A DNA stretch of 13,787 nucleotides from an uncultured Roseburia sp. (GCA_910584215.1 CAJTYI010000084.1:1-13787); one strand, 5' to 3'. Counted from the stretch's first letter, positions 1 to 7,692 are shown. Notes: generated by a model not told the origin, from the letters alone. Numbers and translations: made by a program.

Positions 1-2
1 AC

Positions 3-211
3 TGAAAAGACGCGCAACCCGATGCCCCAAACGGCATGCGAGAACCCCTGACGTTTTTCCGGAGGGTCAAAAGACAAGTAGCACCTGCATTTATGCTGTC
101 TGCCGGACGCCGCATTTACGCTGTGAATATAAAAATATATAACACTACCGATCGAACAGCTATGCATATTTATTCATTTTGAAATGCTAATTAATATAGC
201 TAATAACCTAT
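3..211 (-). repeat. Left copy of a ~210-bp imperfect inverted repeat flanking the locus
   Basis: Read on the minus strand, i.e. downstream of the leftward operon, this stretch matches the right edge (13570-13780) in seven collinear blocks. They are ATAGGTTATT (202-211), AAAATGAATAAATATGCA (163-180), GCGGCGTCC (105-113), TGCAGGTGCT (80-89), AAAACGTC (50-57), CGCATGCC (33-40) and CGTCTTTTCA (3-12). Block spacings agree to within about 3 bases between the copies, while the sequence between blocks has diverged. A 5-bp stem ATGCC/GGCAT (22-26 with 33-37) is present in both copies with a different loop. The copy starts about 33 bases past the stop of the GT-D-like gene and reaches the window edge, so it probably continues outside. 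Its function is unknown. No gene is supported between 1 and 243. Confidence 0.85.
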
Positions 212-243
212 ACATAGTTGGCCGCAACATGCGTAGGGCTGTC

Positions 244-1176
244 TCACCAGTAACAGCCATTGTCCAGCTTTTTTTGAAAACTCTTGCTCGGCGCCTCGGT
301 CTTTGGCGCCCGCACCCAGTAGTCATTATAATATTTGGTGTAGGGCGAATTGTCCCAGCGCGCGCCCCGGATGCCGAACAGTACCTGGAGAGCGCCGCCA
401 TACTGTATGGCCTGTCTGCCAGCGCGCTTAAACATGCAGGCCAGATTGAAGCCGAAGGTACTGCAGCTTAACAGCGCGATATCAAAATCAATCTTCATTG
501 CTTCTGTGTATAGATAGTCGAGAGCATCAAAATAAGTGTCGAAATCATCATCCGTACCTGAAAACCAGACGGACTTTAGTGTTAAAAGTTCAAATGACGG
601 CAGCACCTTGTGCCCTTCATAGATTTTGTCCATGCGCGGGTACTGCTGCTTGATGGTTTCCACAAAGGGGCTGATGATCAGAACTTTTTTGCCTTCTAGG
701 GCCATCGTCCAGGGAACGTCATAGAGGAAAGTCTCGATCTGCTCTAAGCGGATTAACGCGGCCTGTCTGCAATAGGTGCGAATCAGGTATTCTTCGATCG
801 GATGGTCTTCAAAATAAGCCATAATATCGACGTCCTGCATATCCTCTTTGGTGAGCATTGTCCAGCGGTCGATTTCCTCGATACTCTCGTGAAACAGGCT
901 GTACATATTGCTCTGATGCAGCCTATTGTGGTGAAACATTTGATACTCGTCGTAGAGCTGCATCAAGGTAAATTCAGCGCTGCCCAGCCGGCAGAGTGCG
1001 AAAGGCTTCCCGCTTTTTATTTTCTGTCCGATCAGAGTATTTGCCTCCTCGTCGGAGGGCGGCATTTTGCCAAGAAAAGGCGTGTGCATATAGGCGTACT
1101 CTCCTCCGCGCTTCGCGCGCAGCTTGTGGCGCAAATGTTTGAGATAATAGCGCAGATATAAGAACTTTTTTGTCAT
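244..1176 (-). CDS. GT-D-like (DUF1792-type) glycosyltransferase
   Basis: This is a 310-residue soluble protein with no signal peptide or membrane segment and a basic N-terminus. Residues 63-69 read RLGSAEF, which lines up with the RFGDGE-type motif of GT-D fold (DUF1792) glycosyltransferases. The hydrophobic strand VLIISPF (165-171), the segment ALLSCSTFGFNLA (234-246) and the late motif GGALQVLFGIRGARWD (260-275) fit proteins of this kind found in capsule loci. The usual metal-binding DxE appears here as SxE, so catalysis or metal use may differ. The ATG at 1176 is preferred. The ATG at 1188 has only one base between AGAAAGG and the start, while the 1176 start has 13, which is long but workable. 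It is the last gene of the leftward operon, 197 bases after the acyltransferase. The family call is from motif memory; the sugar and acceptor are unknown. Confidence 0.6.
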   Translation of the reverse strand: MTKKFLYLRYYLKHLRHKLRAKRGGEYAYMHTPFLGKMPPSDEEANTLIGQKIKSGKPFALCRLGSAEFTLMQLYDEYQMFHHNRLHQSNMYSLFHESIEEIDRWTMLTKEDMQDVDIMAYFEDHPIEEYLIRTYCRQAALIRLEQIETFLYDVPWTMALEGKKVLIISPFVETIKQQYPRMDKIYEGHKVLPSFELLTLKSVWFSGTDDDFDTYFDALDYLYTEAMKIDFDIALLSCSTFGFNLACMFKRAGRQAIQYGGALQVLFGIRGARWDNSPYTKYYNDYWVRAPKTEAPSKSFQKKLDNGCYW

Positions 1177-1233
1177 AGAAATAACCATACCTTTCTCTCA
1201 ACCTGCAAACTTTGGGCCGCAGGCACAAATTTG

Positions 1234-1259
1234 CGTGTGAAAAATTTATTTTTCACACG
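1234..1259. promoter_or_regulatory. Perfect 11-bp inverted repeat in the operon spacer
   Basis: Arms CGTGTGAAAAA (1234-1244) and TTTTTCACACG (1249-1259) are separated by a four-base loop, TTTA. The repeat sits in the 197-base spacer between the acyltransferase stop and the GT-D-like gene. No run of T follows the stem on the minus strand, so a classical terminator is not supported. It could be a protein-binding palindrome, or an RNA hairpin that affects processing or differential expression of the distal gene. Confidence 0.6.
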
Positions 1260-1373
1260 AACCTCCATGTCGCGGCGGTGCCGAGACTCAATATCAGGAT
1301 GGATGCCGCGCCATACAGGGCGTTTTTTCTGCATTTTTTCCAATCCTTTGTATTTACAGTAAACCAGCGGGAA

Positions 1374-2441
1374 CTATTCCGTACCAATAAATGTCCTGCG
1401 GATGATTTGAAATAAGGACAACAGGATAGTTCCGATTTTATGGATGGCAAGCGTAATCCACTTCACAAGCCAAGGTTCTATGTGCCCGATCGTGAGCTTC
1501 CGAAGCTCATTTAAGAGGATGGCGGCCGCCATGACGGTCAGCACATAGCCGGCCGCGAATAAGAGCAGGGCGGGGTGAGCGCCATATGCGCCGAGGTCTA
1601 CAAAGCGGTTTAGTATTGTGCGGATAAAGCGGTCCAGCACATAGATTGCAAGGACGTCGCCTGCAATATGGTTGATGGCGGCGCAATGAAAGTTCATTTG
1701 CTGAAACAGAAAGAGTAGCAAAACGGAGGCGAAAATGATAAACAGCGAACAGTCTCTGGAACATGTATTGTAAATCGCCTGACCGCGCACCGTGAGCGTC
1801 AAATCCGCCGCAAAGATGAATCCCACGCACAAAAACAGCCCTAAGAGCAGACGGCTGGTTTTATGGGAATTGTTTTCATACAGTGCGAGATAGCGCCCCA
1901 GCAGATAAATCATCACAAAATGTACCAGGCCCTTGCCAGCGTCCTGCATAATATCGTATAAGCCAAACGTGGGGACGAGGGAAAAAAGGAACAAGAGCAC
2001 GAACAACAATTTGCCGAACCATTCTTTTGTCATCTTTTCCACTGCGCGGTTGAGAAAGGGGGCAAGGATACAGAGCGCAAAATAGCAGGTGATAAACCAG
2101 TACTGTCTGGTGAGCACCGGGAGGACTGCTTTCATCAATGCCTTGACGGCAAAGCCTTCTGTTGCAAGGGTGCCGGTGACGGAAAAGAAAATGATCATCA
2201 AATCCAGCCTTACCAGCTTTTCAACGGAAAAACGTATGCCAAAATAACCGGATATCAGAATAAAGCAGGTGACACCGGTATTAAACAGCGAATTGACAAG
2301 TACGTGCGCCGCCGTATTAAAAGTAGAAAGCGGCGTCTGCAGATCTCCGAACACATGCATCATAAGGATGCCGAAGATACAGATCAGGCGGAGCAGTTCG
2401 ATGGCGGAATTTCGTTCATCGGAAGTGTGTCGTAATTTCAT
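1374..2441 (-). CDS. Membrane acyltransferase (acyltransferase 3 family)
   Basis: This 355-residue polytopic membrane protein of the acyltransferase 3 (OafA/WecH-like) family is expected to transfer an acetyl or other acyl group to a sugar during surface glycan assembly. The N-terminus carries the family signature RNSAIELLR, with R18 and H29 eleven residues apart on the first membrane segment, the spacing of the conserved Arg and His in this family. A second conserved stretch, CFILISGYFGIRFSVEK, follows at about 59-75. Roughly ten hydrophobic segments span the rest, and the tail is basic. The start is set by AGGAG four bases upstream. It lies 11 bases after the preceding glycosyltransferase, so translation is probably coupled. 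It is a close paralogue of the protein at 12500-13573 along most of its length. The acyl donor and target are not predictable. Confidence 0.9.
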   Translation of the reverse strand: MKLRHTSDERNSAIELLRLICIFGILMMHVFGDLQTPLSTFNTAAHVLVNSLFNTGVTCFILISGYFGIRFSVEKLVRLDLMIIFFSVTGTLATEGFAVKALMKAVLPVLTRQYWFITCYFALCILAPFLNRAVEKMTKEWFGKLLFVLLFLFSLVPTFGLYDIMQDAGKGLVHFVMIYLLGRYLALYENNSHKTSRLLLGLFLCVGFIFAADLTLTVRGQAIYNTCSRDCSLFIIFASVLLLFLFQQMNFHCAAINHIAGDVLAIYVLDRFIRTILNRFVDLGAYGAHPALLLFAAGYVLTVMAAAILLNELRKLTIGHIEPWLVKWITLAIHKIGTILLSLFQIIRRTFIGTE

Positions 2442-2452
2442 AGGACTCCTTT

Positions 2453-3490
2453 TTACGACGCGGAATTTCTGTGCTGTCGTATTTTGCGTTTTTGCTGAAA
2501 CTTGGTATTGCCATGCTTGATATCGGCGAGCACACCGCGCGCTTTTAAATAGTAAGTGTACAATTTTGCACCTGCCGAGTAGCGCTGATGTTCACATATG
2601 CCCTGCATAAAGATTTTGGTGATGCTCACAAAGTGAAGGTTTAAAAAGTAAGTTTTCCGGTGCTCCCGGGTGGTGTAGCAGTAAGGTCTGCCGTTTTCCC
2701 AATGCAGATTTTTCACGGAGAGACGGCGGATAAACTCGTACTGATTTTCGAGATAACCGCCGGAGGCGCCCACCGCATTGTCAAACACACAATGGTTTTT
2801 GTCATCTTTGAGGAGATTAAGATAATCGCCTGCCGGGAGTGTCTGTATCCACAGATGGAGAAGCGCCATCTCACCGACGCCGCCATAAATCTGATATTTG
2901 CGGTGCACATCCCATTTTTTCATAAGAAAATCTTTGTGATTTTTGTACATATCAATACAGTAGTCACAGAACTCGCGCAGGCCGTCTCTCGTAAAATAGG
3001 AAAAACCGGCGCAGGTTTTCCATTTCAGCCCGTTTCCCTTTGGCAAAAGAGGCATGTCCTGCTCGGCCGGCGTCTCGGCTGCCGCTTTGCAGTGGCGAAA
3101 CGGTTCGTAGTCGCTGACGTTGAGATAGAGTAAGACATCGCTGTCGAGAATGACGCAGTTGTCAAAGCCGTTGCGGTCCAGATATTCCAATATCAGATAA
3201 AAGCGCTTAAAGATGCCCTCCGCCCATGCCTGAGGATAAAACGAGAGATTTTCAAAGACCGCGTGAAATGCGTTCCATTTGTCCGTTATAAAATCATCTG
3301 CATTATGCCAGTCGTCGCACCAGGGCTGATTGTACTTGTCACCTAGCAGCACGACTTTCTCGTTATATTTTTTTGCCTGCGCAATGCAGTATTTTAAATA
3401 CTCCTGATTTTTTTTGCCGCCGGACTGGCCTTTTTCGCCAGTCTCATGGTGTACGATGACCGGGATGATGTTGGAAGTGGAATCTGTCAT
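2453..3490 (-). CDS. Glycosyltransferase with DxD motif (GT-A type)
   Basis: This 345-residue soluble protein is the first gene of the leftward operon. An N-terminal beta strand (PVIVHH, 10-15), a second strand KVVLLGDKYN (45-54), and NCVILDSDVLLYL (from 111) with DSD at 116-118 give the layout of a GT-A fold nucleotide-sugar-binding domain, where DxD binds the metal and the sugar nucleotide. A lysine- and arginine-rich tail could aid membrane association. I do not recognise a specific family (it is GT8/GT32-like in layout), donor or acceptor. The ribosome binding site GAGAGGA lies eight bases before the ATG. A consensus promoter about 120 bases upstream drives it away from the aminotransferase operon. 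Later residues such as CAGFSYFTRDGLREF look like acceptor-side secondary structure, but that is inference. Confidence 0.75.
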   Translation of the reverse strand: MTDSTSNIIPVIVHHETGEKGQSGGKKNQEYLKYCIAQAKKYNEKVVLLGDKYNQPWCDDWHNADDFITDKWNAFHAVFENLSFYPQAWAEGIFKRFYLILEYLDRNGFDNCVILDSDVLLYLNVSDYEPFRHCKAAAETPAEQDMPLLPKGNGLKWKTCAGFSYFTRDGLREFCDYCIDMYKNHKDFLMKKWDVHRKYQIYGGVGEMALLHLWIQTLPAGDYLNLLKDDKNHCVFDNAVGASGGYLENQYEFIRRLSVKNLHWENGRPYCYTTREHRKTYFLNLHFVSITKIFMQGICEHQRYSAGAKLYTYYLKARGVLADIKHGNTKFQQKRKIRQHRNSAS

Positions 3491-3571
3491 AAAATAAATC
3501 CTCTCTTTTCTTGTTTAACACTCATGAATTCTAGTATTTCCAAACATACTATAATAACAACAAATAAATGA

Positions 3572-3602
3572 AAACGTTATAAGAAAATGATTTATGACGT
3601 TT
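3572..3602. promoter_or_regulatory. Dyad in the 5' leader of the leftward operon
   Basis: Arms AAACGTTATAA (3572-3582) and TTATGACGTTT (3592-3602) are complementary except at one position and flank a nine-base centre. Relative to the predicted leftward start site near 3606, this lies at about +4 to +34. It could therefore be a repressor operator or an early leader hairpin. Confidence 0.45.
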
Positions 3603-3612
3603 CCTAAAAAAT

Positions 3613-3640
3613 ATTATAGCGTAACGGGGGAAAGTGTCAA
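3613..3640 (-). promoter_or_regulatory. Sigma-A promoter of the leftward operon
   Basis: On the minus strand there is a perfect TTGACA (3640-3635), a 16-base spacer and a perfect TATAAT (3618-3613). Transcription should start near 3606, giving a leader of roughly 115 bases before the glycosyltransferase ATG at 3490. The spacer is one base shorter than the optimum of 17. Confidence 0.8.
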
Positions 3641-3668
3641 GCTCGCCTGCGCCTTAGAGCGGGAAAGA

Positions 3669-3697
3669 TTGACAAAAACTAACATTTTTATTATCAT
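3669..3697 (+). promoter_or_regulatory. Sigma-A promoter of the rightward operon
   Basis: A perfect TTGACA (3669-3674), a 17-base spacer and TATCAT (3692-3697, five of six matches to TATAAT) are present. Start is expected near 3704, leaving a leader of about 60 bases before the aminotransferase ATG. Its -35 box is only 28 bases from that of the opposing promoter, so both operons can share one control region. Confidence 0.8.
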
Positions 3698-3763
3698 GGA
3701 ATTTATAGATTCTGCCAGTGATTTCTTGAATCAGATGATAAATATTAGGAAAGGCATTTTAAG

Positions 3764-4873
3764 ATGAAAGATATATTCGTAACGCGCTCCTCCATGCCGG
3801 CGTTTGAAGAGTATGTGGAGGAGATCAAAGATATATGGGACAGCCGCTGGCTTACCAATATGGGCAAAAAGCACTGCGAGCTGGAGACAAAGTTGGAGCG
3901 CTATCTGAAAGTGGACCATGTGTCGCTGTTTTCTAACGGCCATATGGCGCTTGAACTTTTGATTCAGGCGATGGGCCTTTCCGGGGAGGTAATCACTACG
4001 CCGTTTACGTTCGCCTCGACGACACATGCGATCGTCAGAAACGGATTAAAACCGGTGTTCTGCGACATCAATCCTGACACGTATACGATGGATGTGACGA
4101 AGATAGAGGCATTGATTACGGAGCATACGAGCGCTATCCTTCCGGTACATGTCTACGGTAATCTCTGTGATGTGGAGGCGATTGCAAAGATCGCCGAACG
4201 CCACAAATTAAAAGTAATCTATGATGCGGCGCACACGTTTGGCGTGGAGTATCAGGGGCGCGGTGCCGCATCGTTTGGCGACGCCTCCATGTTCAGTTTC
4301 CATGCCACCAAAGTATTTCATACGATAGAGGGCGGAGCGGTGTGCTTTAACGGGGACCCGGGCGGATTGAAAGAAGATCTTTACGGTTTGAAGAATTTTG
4401 GCATCCGCGACGAGGTGACAGTGGATGCGGTGGGCGCCAATTCCAAAATGAACGAATTTCAGGCTGCAATGGGGCTTTGCAACCTGCGTCATTTGGATGA
4501 GGAGATCGAAAAGCGCGGGCGTGTCGTATCACGCTACAGAGAGCGGCTCTCTGGCGTGCCCGGTTTAAAACTGTCCGCCCCGCAGGATAAAGTAAAGCCC
4601 AATCATGCCTATTTTCCGGTATTGTTTGACCCGGCAGAGTTTTATGCCGACCGTGATGCCATCAGTGAGAAATTAAAAAAGGAACATATTTTTACCCGAA
4701 AATACTTTTATCCGATCACAAACAGCTTTGCCTGTTACCGCGGCCTCTATCACGCGGAAGATACGCCGGTGGCGCTTGACGTTTCGCACAAAGTGCTGAC
4801 CTTGCCGCTGTACGCGGATTTGCCGTTGGAGGACGTGGACAGAATCTGTGATTTGATCTTGGAGCCGTCATGA
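3764..4873 (+). CDS. DegT/DnrJ/EryC1/StrS sugar aminotransferase
   Basis: This 369-residue PLP-dependent fold type I aminotransferase moves an amino group, usually from glutamate, to a nucleotide-linked keto sugar. Visible family features are the N-terminal SRWLTNMGKKHCELE (27-41), the cofactor loop ITTPFTFASTTHAI (77-90), the strand AILPVHVYGN (124-133), DAAH with D154 and H157 facing the cofactor, and FSFHATK (177-183) with K183 as the Schiff-base lysine. IEGGAV follows at 188-193, and MNEFQAAMG is further on. The length is normal for the family. From memory, the overall pattern resembles VioA-type dTDP-4-keto-6-deoxyglucose 4-aminotransferases, but regiochemistry cannot be fixed by eye. 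It is the first gene of the rightward operon; AGGAAAGG lies nine bases upstream of the ATG. No dTDP-sugar synthesis genes are in the window, so the keto substrate must come from elsewhere. Confidence 0.9.
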   Translation: MKDIFVTRSSMPAFEEYVEEIKDIWDSRWLTNMGKKHCELETKLERYLKVDHVSLFSNGHMALELLIQAMGLSGEVITTPFTFASTTHAIVRNGLKPVFCDINPDTYTMDVTKIEALITEHTSAILPVHVYGNLCDVEAIAKIAERHKLKVIYDAAHTFGVEYQGRGAASFGDASMFSFHATKVFHTIEGGAVCFNGDPGGLKEDLYGLKNFGIRDEVTVDAVGANSKMNEFQAAMGLCNLRHLDEEIEKRGRVVSRYRERLSGVPGLKLSAPQDKVKPNHAYFPVLFDPAEFYADRDAISEKLKKEHIFTRKYFYPITNSFACYRGLYHAEDTPVALDVSHKVLTLPLYADLPLEDVDRICDLILEPS

Positions 4874-4940
4874 GAAATTGCTTTGCAGTTTTTCCAGCGT
4901 TTTTTGAACGTAACATGTAAGGGATAGGTGATAGATTGCA

Positions 4941-4963
4941 GAGCCGAATCTGATATTTGGCTC
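4941..4963 (+). other. Hairpin in the aminotransferase-fucosyltransferase spacer
   Basis: Arms GAGCCGAAT and ATTTGGCTC form a nine-pair stem, including one G-U pair, around the loop CTGAT. No T-run follows, so this is not a terminator. It is one of several stem-loops placed in the spacers of this operon. The rest of the 129-base spacer shows nothing recognisable. Confidence 0.4.
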
Positions 4964-5002
4964 GCGTGCCTGCGCAAAAATGCTTTGGCATGGAGGATTC
5001 GT

Positions 5003-5821
5003 ATGATAGTAGTAAAGATTGGCGACGGCATGGGAAACCAGCTATTTAACTATGCCTGTGGATATGCAGCGGCCCGGCGCGGGGGAGAAAAGCTGATGCT
5101 CGACACTTCCGAGTGTGACAATTCCACACTGCGTGATTTTGAGCTGGACAAGTTTCATCTCCGCTATGACGGGAGGGAGTCATTTCCCAACCGCACGGTC
5201 TGGCAGAAAATCTATAAGAGACTGCGTCGCAACCTCAAATACCGTGTGGTGAAAGAGCGTGATATCCATGCGGTGGATGCGCGTGTTTTTGCGCCGCACC
5301 GCGGCGTGCGCAGCAGATATCTGCACGGCTACTGGCAGTTTTTGGAATATTTTGAGGATTATCTTGGCGAGATCACCGCCATGATGACGCCTGCTTACCC
5401 GCAGAGTGAGCAGGTGAGAAAGCTGATCGACGAATGGAAAACAAAACCCACCTGCGCAGTCCATGTGCGGGGCGGCGATATTGTGGGGCCGGGCAGAGCT
5501 TTTTTTGAGAAAGCGATCGCGCGCATGCAGCAGTTAAAGCCGGGTCTTACTTATCTGATCTTTACAAACGATATGCCAAAGGCGAAAGAGGCGCTGACAG
5601 CGATTTCAGGCGGTGAGGATTTTATATATGCGGCCGATAGGGGAGACTTTAGCGATATTGATGAGTTTTTTCTGATGGCGGCATGTCAAAATCAGATCAT
5701 TTCTAACAGTTCATTTTCGACGTGGGCCGCCTACTTAAACGGCAATCCCGACAAGACAGTGATCGTCCCGGAATATCCGGGCTGCCGTCAGATGAGCCTT
5801 AAGGATTGGCAAATCATGTGA
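5003..5821 (+). CDS. GT11 family (alpha-1,2-fucosyltransferase-like) glycosyltransferase
   Basis: This 272-residue cytosolic GT-B enzyme is expected to transfer L-fucose, or a related 6-deoxysugar, from GDP-sugar to a growing oligosaccharide. GT11 landmarks run in order: GDGMGNQLFNYACGYAAA (7-24), GYWQFLEYFED (109-119), the donor-binding motif as HVRGGDI (154-160), YLIFTNDMPKAKEAL (184-198) and SNSSFSTWAAYL (234-245). The usual HxRRGD has its second arginine replaced by glycine. The family's more critical first arginine (R156) is kept, so activity is plausible. The ATG at 5003 is chosen because GGAGG ends six bases before it; a GTG at 4928 would add 25 residues without family similarity. It sits 129 bases after the aminotransferase and 56 before the flippase. 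No GDP-fucose synthesis genes are present here. Confidence 0.88.
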   Translation: MIVVKIGDGMGNQLFNYACGYAAARRGGEKLMLDTSECDNSTLRDFELDKFHLRYDGRESFPNRTVWQKIYKRLRRNLKYRVVKERDIHAVDARVFAPHRGVRSRYLHGYWQFLEYFEDYLGEITAMMTPAYPQSEQVRKLIDEWKTKPTCAVHVRGGDIVGPGRAFFEKAIARMQQLKPGLTYLIFTNDMPKAKEALTAISGGEDFIYAADRGDFSDIDEFFLMAACQNQIISNSSFSTWAAYLNGNPDKTVIVPEYPGCRQMSLKDWQIM

Positions 5822-5830
5822 GGCGAAGCT

Positions 5831-5843
5831 GCGGCAGAGCCGC
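5831..5843 (+). other. Short GC hairpin before the flippase gene
   Basis: GCGGC and GCCGC around AGA form a five-pair stem in the 56-base spacer between the fucosyltransferase and flippase genes. It is too short to call a terminator and has no T-run. It is listed as one of the recurrent spacer palindromes. Confidence 0.3.
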
Positions 5844-5877
5844 GAAGGGCAGGTTAGCGAAAGAATGGAGAAAAACG

Positions 5878-7605
5878 ATGGATTTAATAAAGAGTGTTTT
5901 TAAGGTTTTTGACGGCAGGCAAAGGCGCAGGCTGTTGGGCATGGCAGTGTTAATATTAATCAACTCTGCGGTCAGTCTTCTTGGCGTGTCGATTTTGATG
6001 CCGTTTATCCAGGCGGTCACAACGCCGGAGGTTTTGCTTGCCAATCGCTATGTCCGGTATTTTTATGATGCGCTCGGCATGACGGATTCCACGCAGTTAA
6101 TCACGGCGCTTGCGGTGTTGATTATCGTGGTATATATCGGCAAAAACGGTTTTATTATTTTTATGAACAATATGCAGTACCGGTTTTCCTACTACGGTAA
6201 GCAGGATATGCAAAACCAGATGATGCGCTATTATATCAGCAAGGATTACACATTTTTTTTAAACCACAACAGTGCGGAGCTGATGCGCGATATCAACAAT
6301 GATCCGGAAATGTTTTATGCTGCCGTTTTAAATATGTTGCAGCTTGCGGCGGAACTTTGTACCAGTGCGGTGCTGGTGGTCTTTTTGATCGTGACCGACC
6401 CTGTGATTACGCTTGGTATCGCCGTCGGCATGGTGCTTTTGGTGCTCTTGTTTATGAAACGCCTCAAGCGGACGCTCGCGCGTTTTGGCGACGAGCGGCG
6501 CATTTACAATGCCAACATTTTACAGTGTATGCAGCAGGCGTTTGGCGGCATCAAGGAGATTAAGATCGCCAACCGGGAGGCATACTTTGAAGGAGAGTTC
6601 TGTAAACAAAATGGCCTTTACACCTATGTGATCAAGCAGAATTCATTTTTAAGCTCGATTCCCAAACCGATGATGGAAGCGCTCTGCATCGGCGGACTGA
6701 TGGCGGCGATCGCGGTGCGCGTCAATATGACGGGGGCTGACCCGGCGCATTTTGTAGGGGTGCTGGGGGTGTTTGCTGCCGCGGCCTTTTCGCTGCTTCC
6801 CTCGGCAAACAAAATGTCCGAGTATCTGGCGTCTATTATCCACAACGGCGTTGTCATTCACAAGATTGGCGAGCAGTATGTCGGTATCCGCGATTTGGAG
6901 ATCGACGTCGAGAAAAAGTCCGATTATGCCTCCATGCCCTTTGAGCGGGAGATTCGCGTGGAACATATGACGTTTACCTATCCCGAGATGGAGGCGCCGG
7001 TGCTGCGGGATATTGACGTGACGATTCCCAAGAATAAGTCCGTGGCGTTTATCGGCCCGTCCGGCGCAGGCAAGACGACGATGGTGGATTTGATTCTCGG
7101 CGTTTTAAAGCCGGGGGAGGGCAAGATCACGGTTGACGGCACGGATATCGCCGTCTCCTACCGCGGCTGGCATGAAAAGATCGGCTATATACCTCAGACG
7201 ATCTATATGCTCGACGATACGATCCGCAATAATATTGCGTTCGGGCAGGCCGAAGCGATCGATGATGCGCAGATATGGGAGGCGCTAAAACAGGCGCAGC
7301 TCGATGATTTTGTGCGTTCTTTAGACGACGGGTTAGACACGATGATCGGGGAAGCGGGCGTGCGCCTCTCCGGCGGACAAAGACAGCGCATCGGCATCGC
7401 CAGGGCGCTCTACCGCAGGCCGCAGGTGTTGGTACTTGACGAAGCTACCTCGGCGCTTGATACGGAGACGGAGGCGGCAGTTATGGAGGCGATCGACGGC
7501 CTGCAAGGCAGGATGACGATGCTGATTATCGCGCATCGTCTCTCGACGATTGAAAATTGTGACGTGGTGTATAAAGTGGAGGGCGGTTCGATACATCTAC
7601 AGTGA
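5878..7605 (+). CDS. PglK-like ABC transporter (lipid-linked oligosaccharide flippase)
   Basis: This 575-residue half-transporter has an N-terminal membrane domain and a C-terminal ATPase, so it works as a homodimer. Membrane segments lie near 20-44, 73-97, 147-172, 176-194 and two between about 262 and 310. The ATPase has Walker A GPSGAGKTT (393-401), Q-loop GYIPQTIYMLDDTI, signature LSGGQ (497-501), Walker B VLVLD (517-521) with E522, and the switch histidine H553. The segment SLLPSANKM after the last membrane span, the Q-loop sequence and the ending CDVVYKVEGG resemble Campylobacter PglK, the ATP-driven flippase of undecaprenyl-diphosphate oligosaccharides. That role fits its place among glycosyltransferases; drug or peptide export is less likely. 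The ATG at 5878 is chosen: GGAG lies seven bases upstream. A TTG at 5806 would overlap the previous gene and lacks a binding site. Confidence 0.88.
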   Translation: MDLIKSVFKVFDGRQRRRLLGMAVLILINSAVSLLGVSILMPFIQAVTTPEVLLANRYVRYFYDALGMTDSTQLITALAVLIIVVYIGKNGFIIFMNNMQYRFSYYGKQDMQNQMMRYYISKDYTFFLNHNSAELMRDINNDPEMFYAAVLNMLQLAAELCTSAVLVVFLIVTDPVITLGIAVGMVLLVLLFMKRLKRTLARFGDERRIYNANILQCMQQAFGGIKEIKIANREAYFEGEFCKQNGLYTYVIKQNSFLSSIPKPMMEALCIGGLMAAIAVRVNMTGADPAHFVGVLGVFAAAAFSLLPSANKMSEYLASIIHNGVVIHKIGEQYVGIRDLEIDVEKKSDYASMPFEREIRVEHMTFTYPEMEAPVLRDIDVTIPKNKSVAFIGPSGAGKTTMVDLILGVLKPGEGKITVDGTDIAVSYRGWHEKIGYIPQTIYMLDDTIRNNIAFGQAEAIDDAQIWEALKQAQLDDFVRSLDDGLDTMIGEAGVRLSGGQRQRIGIARALYRRPQVLVLDEATSALDTETEAAVMEAIDGLQGRMTMLIIAHRLSTIENCDVVYKVEGGSIHLQ

Positions 7606-7635
7606 TGTAGTCAAACTTTTTGTCCCGGTTTTGTG

Positions 7636-7677
7636 TCCGCAGGGATTTTTTGCGGATGAAAATGCCGCTTAAGCGGC
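7636..7677 (+). other. Two adjacent hairpins before the second fucosyltransferase-like gene
   Basis: TCCGCA (7636-7641) pairs with TGCGGA (7651-7656) around a nine-base loop. Directly after it lies the perfect 14-base palindrome GCCGCTTAAGCGGC (7664-7677). TCCGC can also pair with GCGGA at 7676-7680, next to the GAGG ribosome binding site, so two folds compete. Regulatory meaning is inferred only. Confidence 0.45.
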
Positions 7678-7692
7678 GGATTGAGGTAACGT

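Noticed and set aside
3..211. Edge repeats as transposon ends of an insertion sequence
   Set aside because: No transposase or target-site duplication is visible, and the copies are too diverged and too long for simple IS termini. A larger element cannot be excluded because both copies run off the window.
1253..1450. 65-residue minus-strand ORF with a hydrophobic stretch (ALYGAASILILSLGTAA)
   Set aside because: Its ATG lies inside the acyltransferase gene and it has no ribosome binding site. The membrane-like stretch could be a remnant, but nothing supports translation.
2660..3133. 157-residue plus-strand ORF opposite the DxD glycosyltransferase
   Set aside because: It is a shadow frame of a gene with clear motifs and has no binding site or family features.
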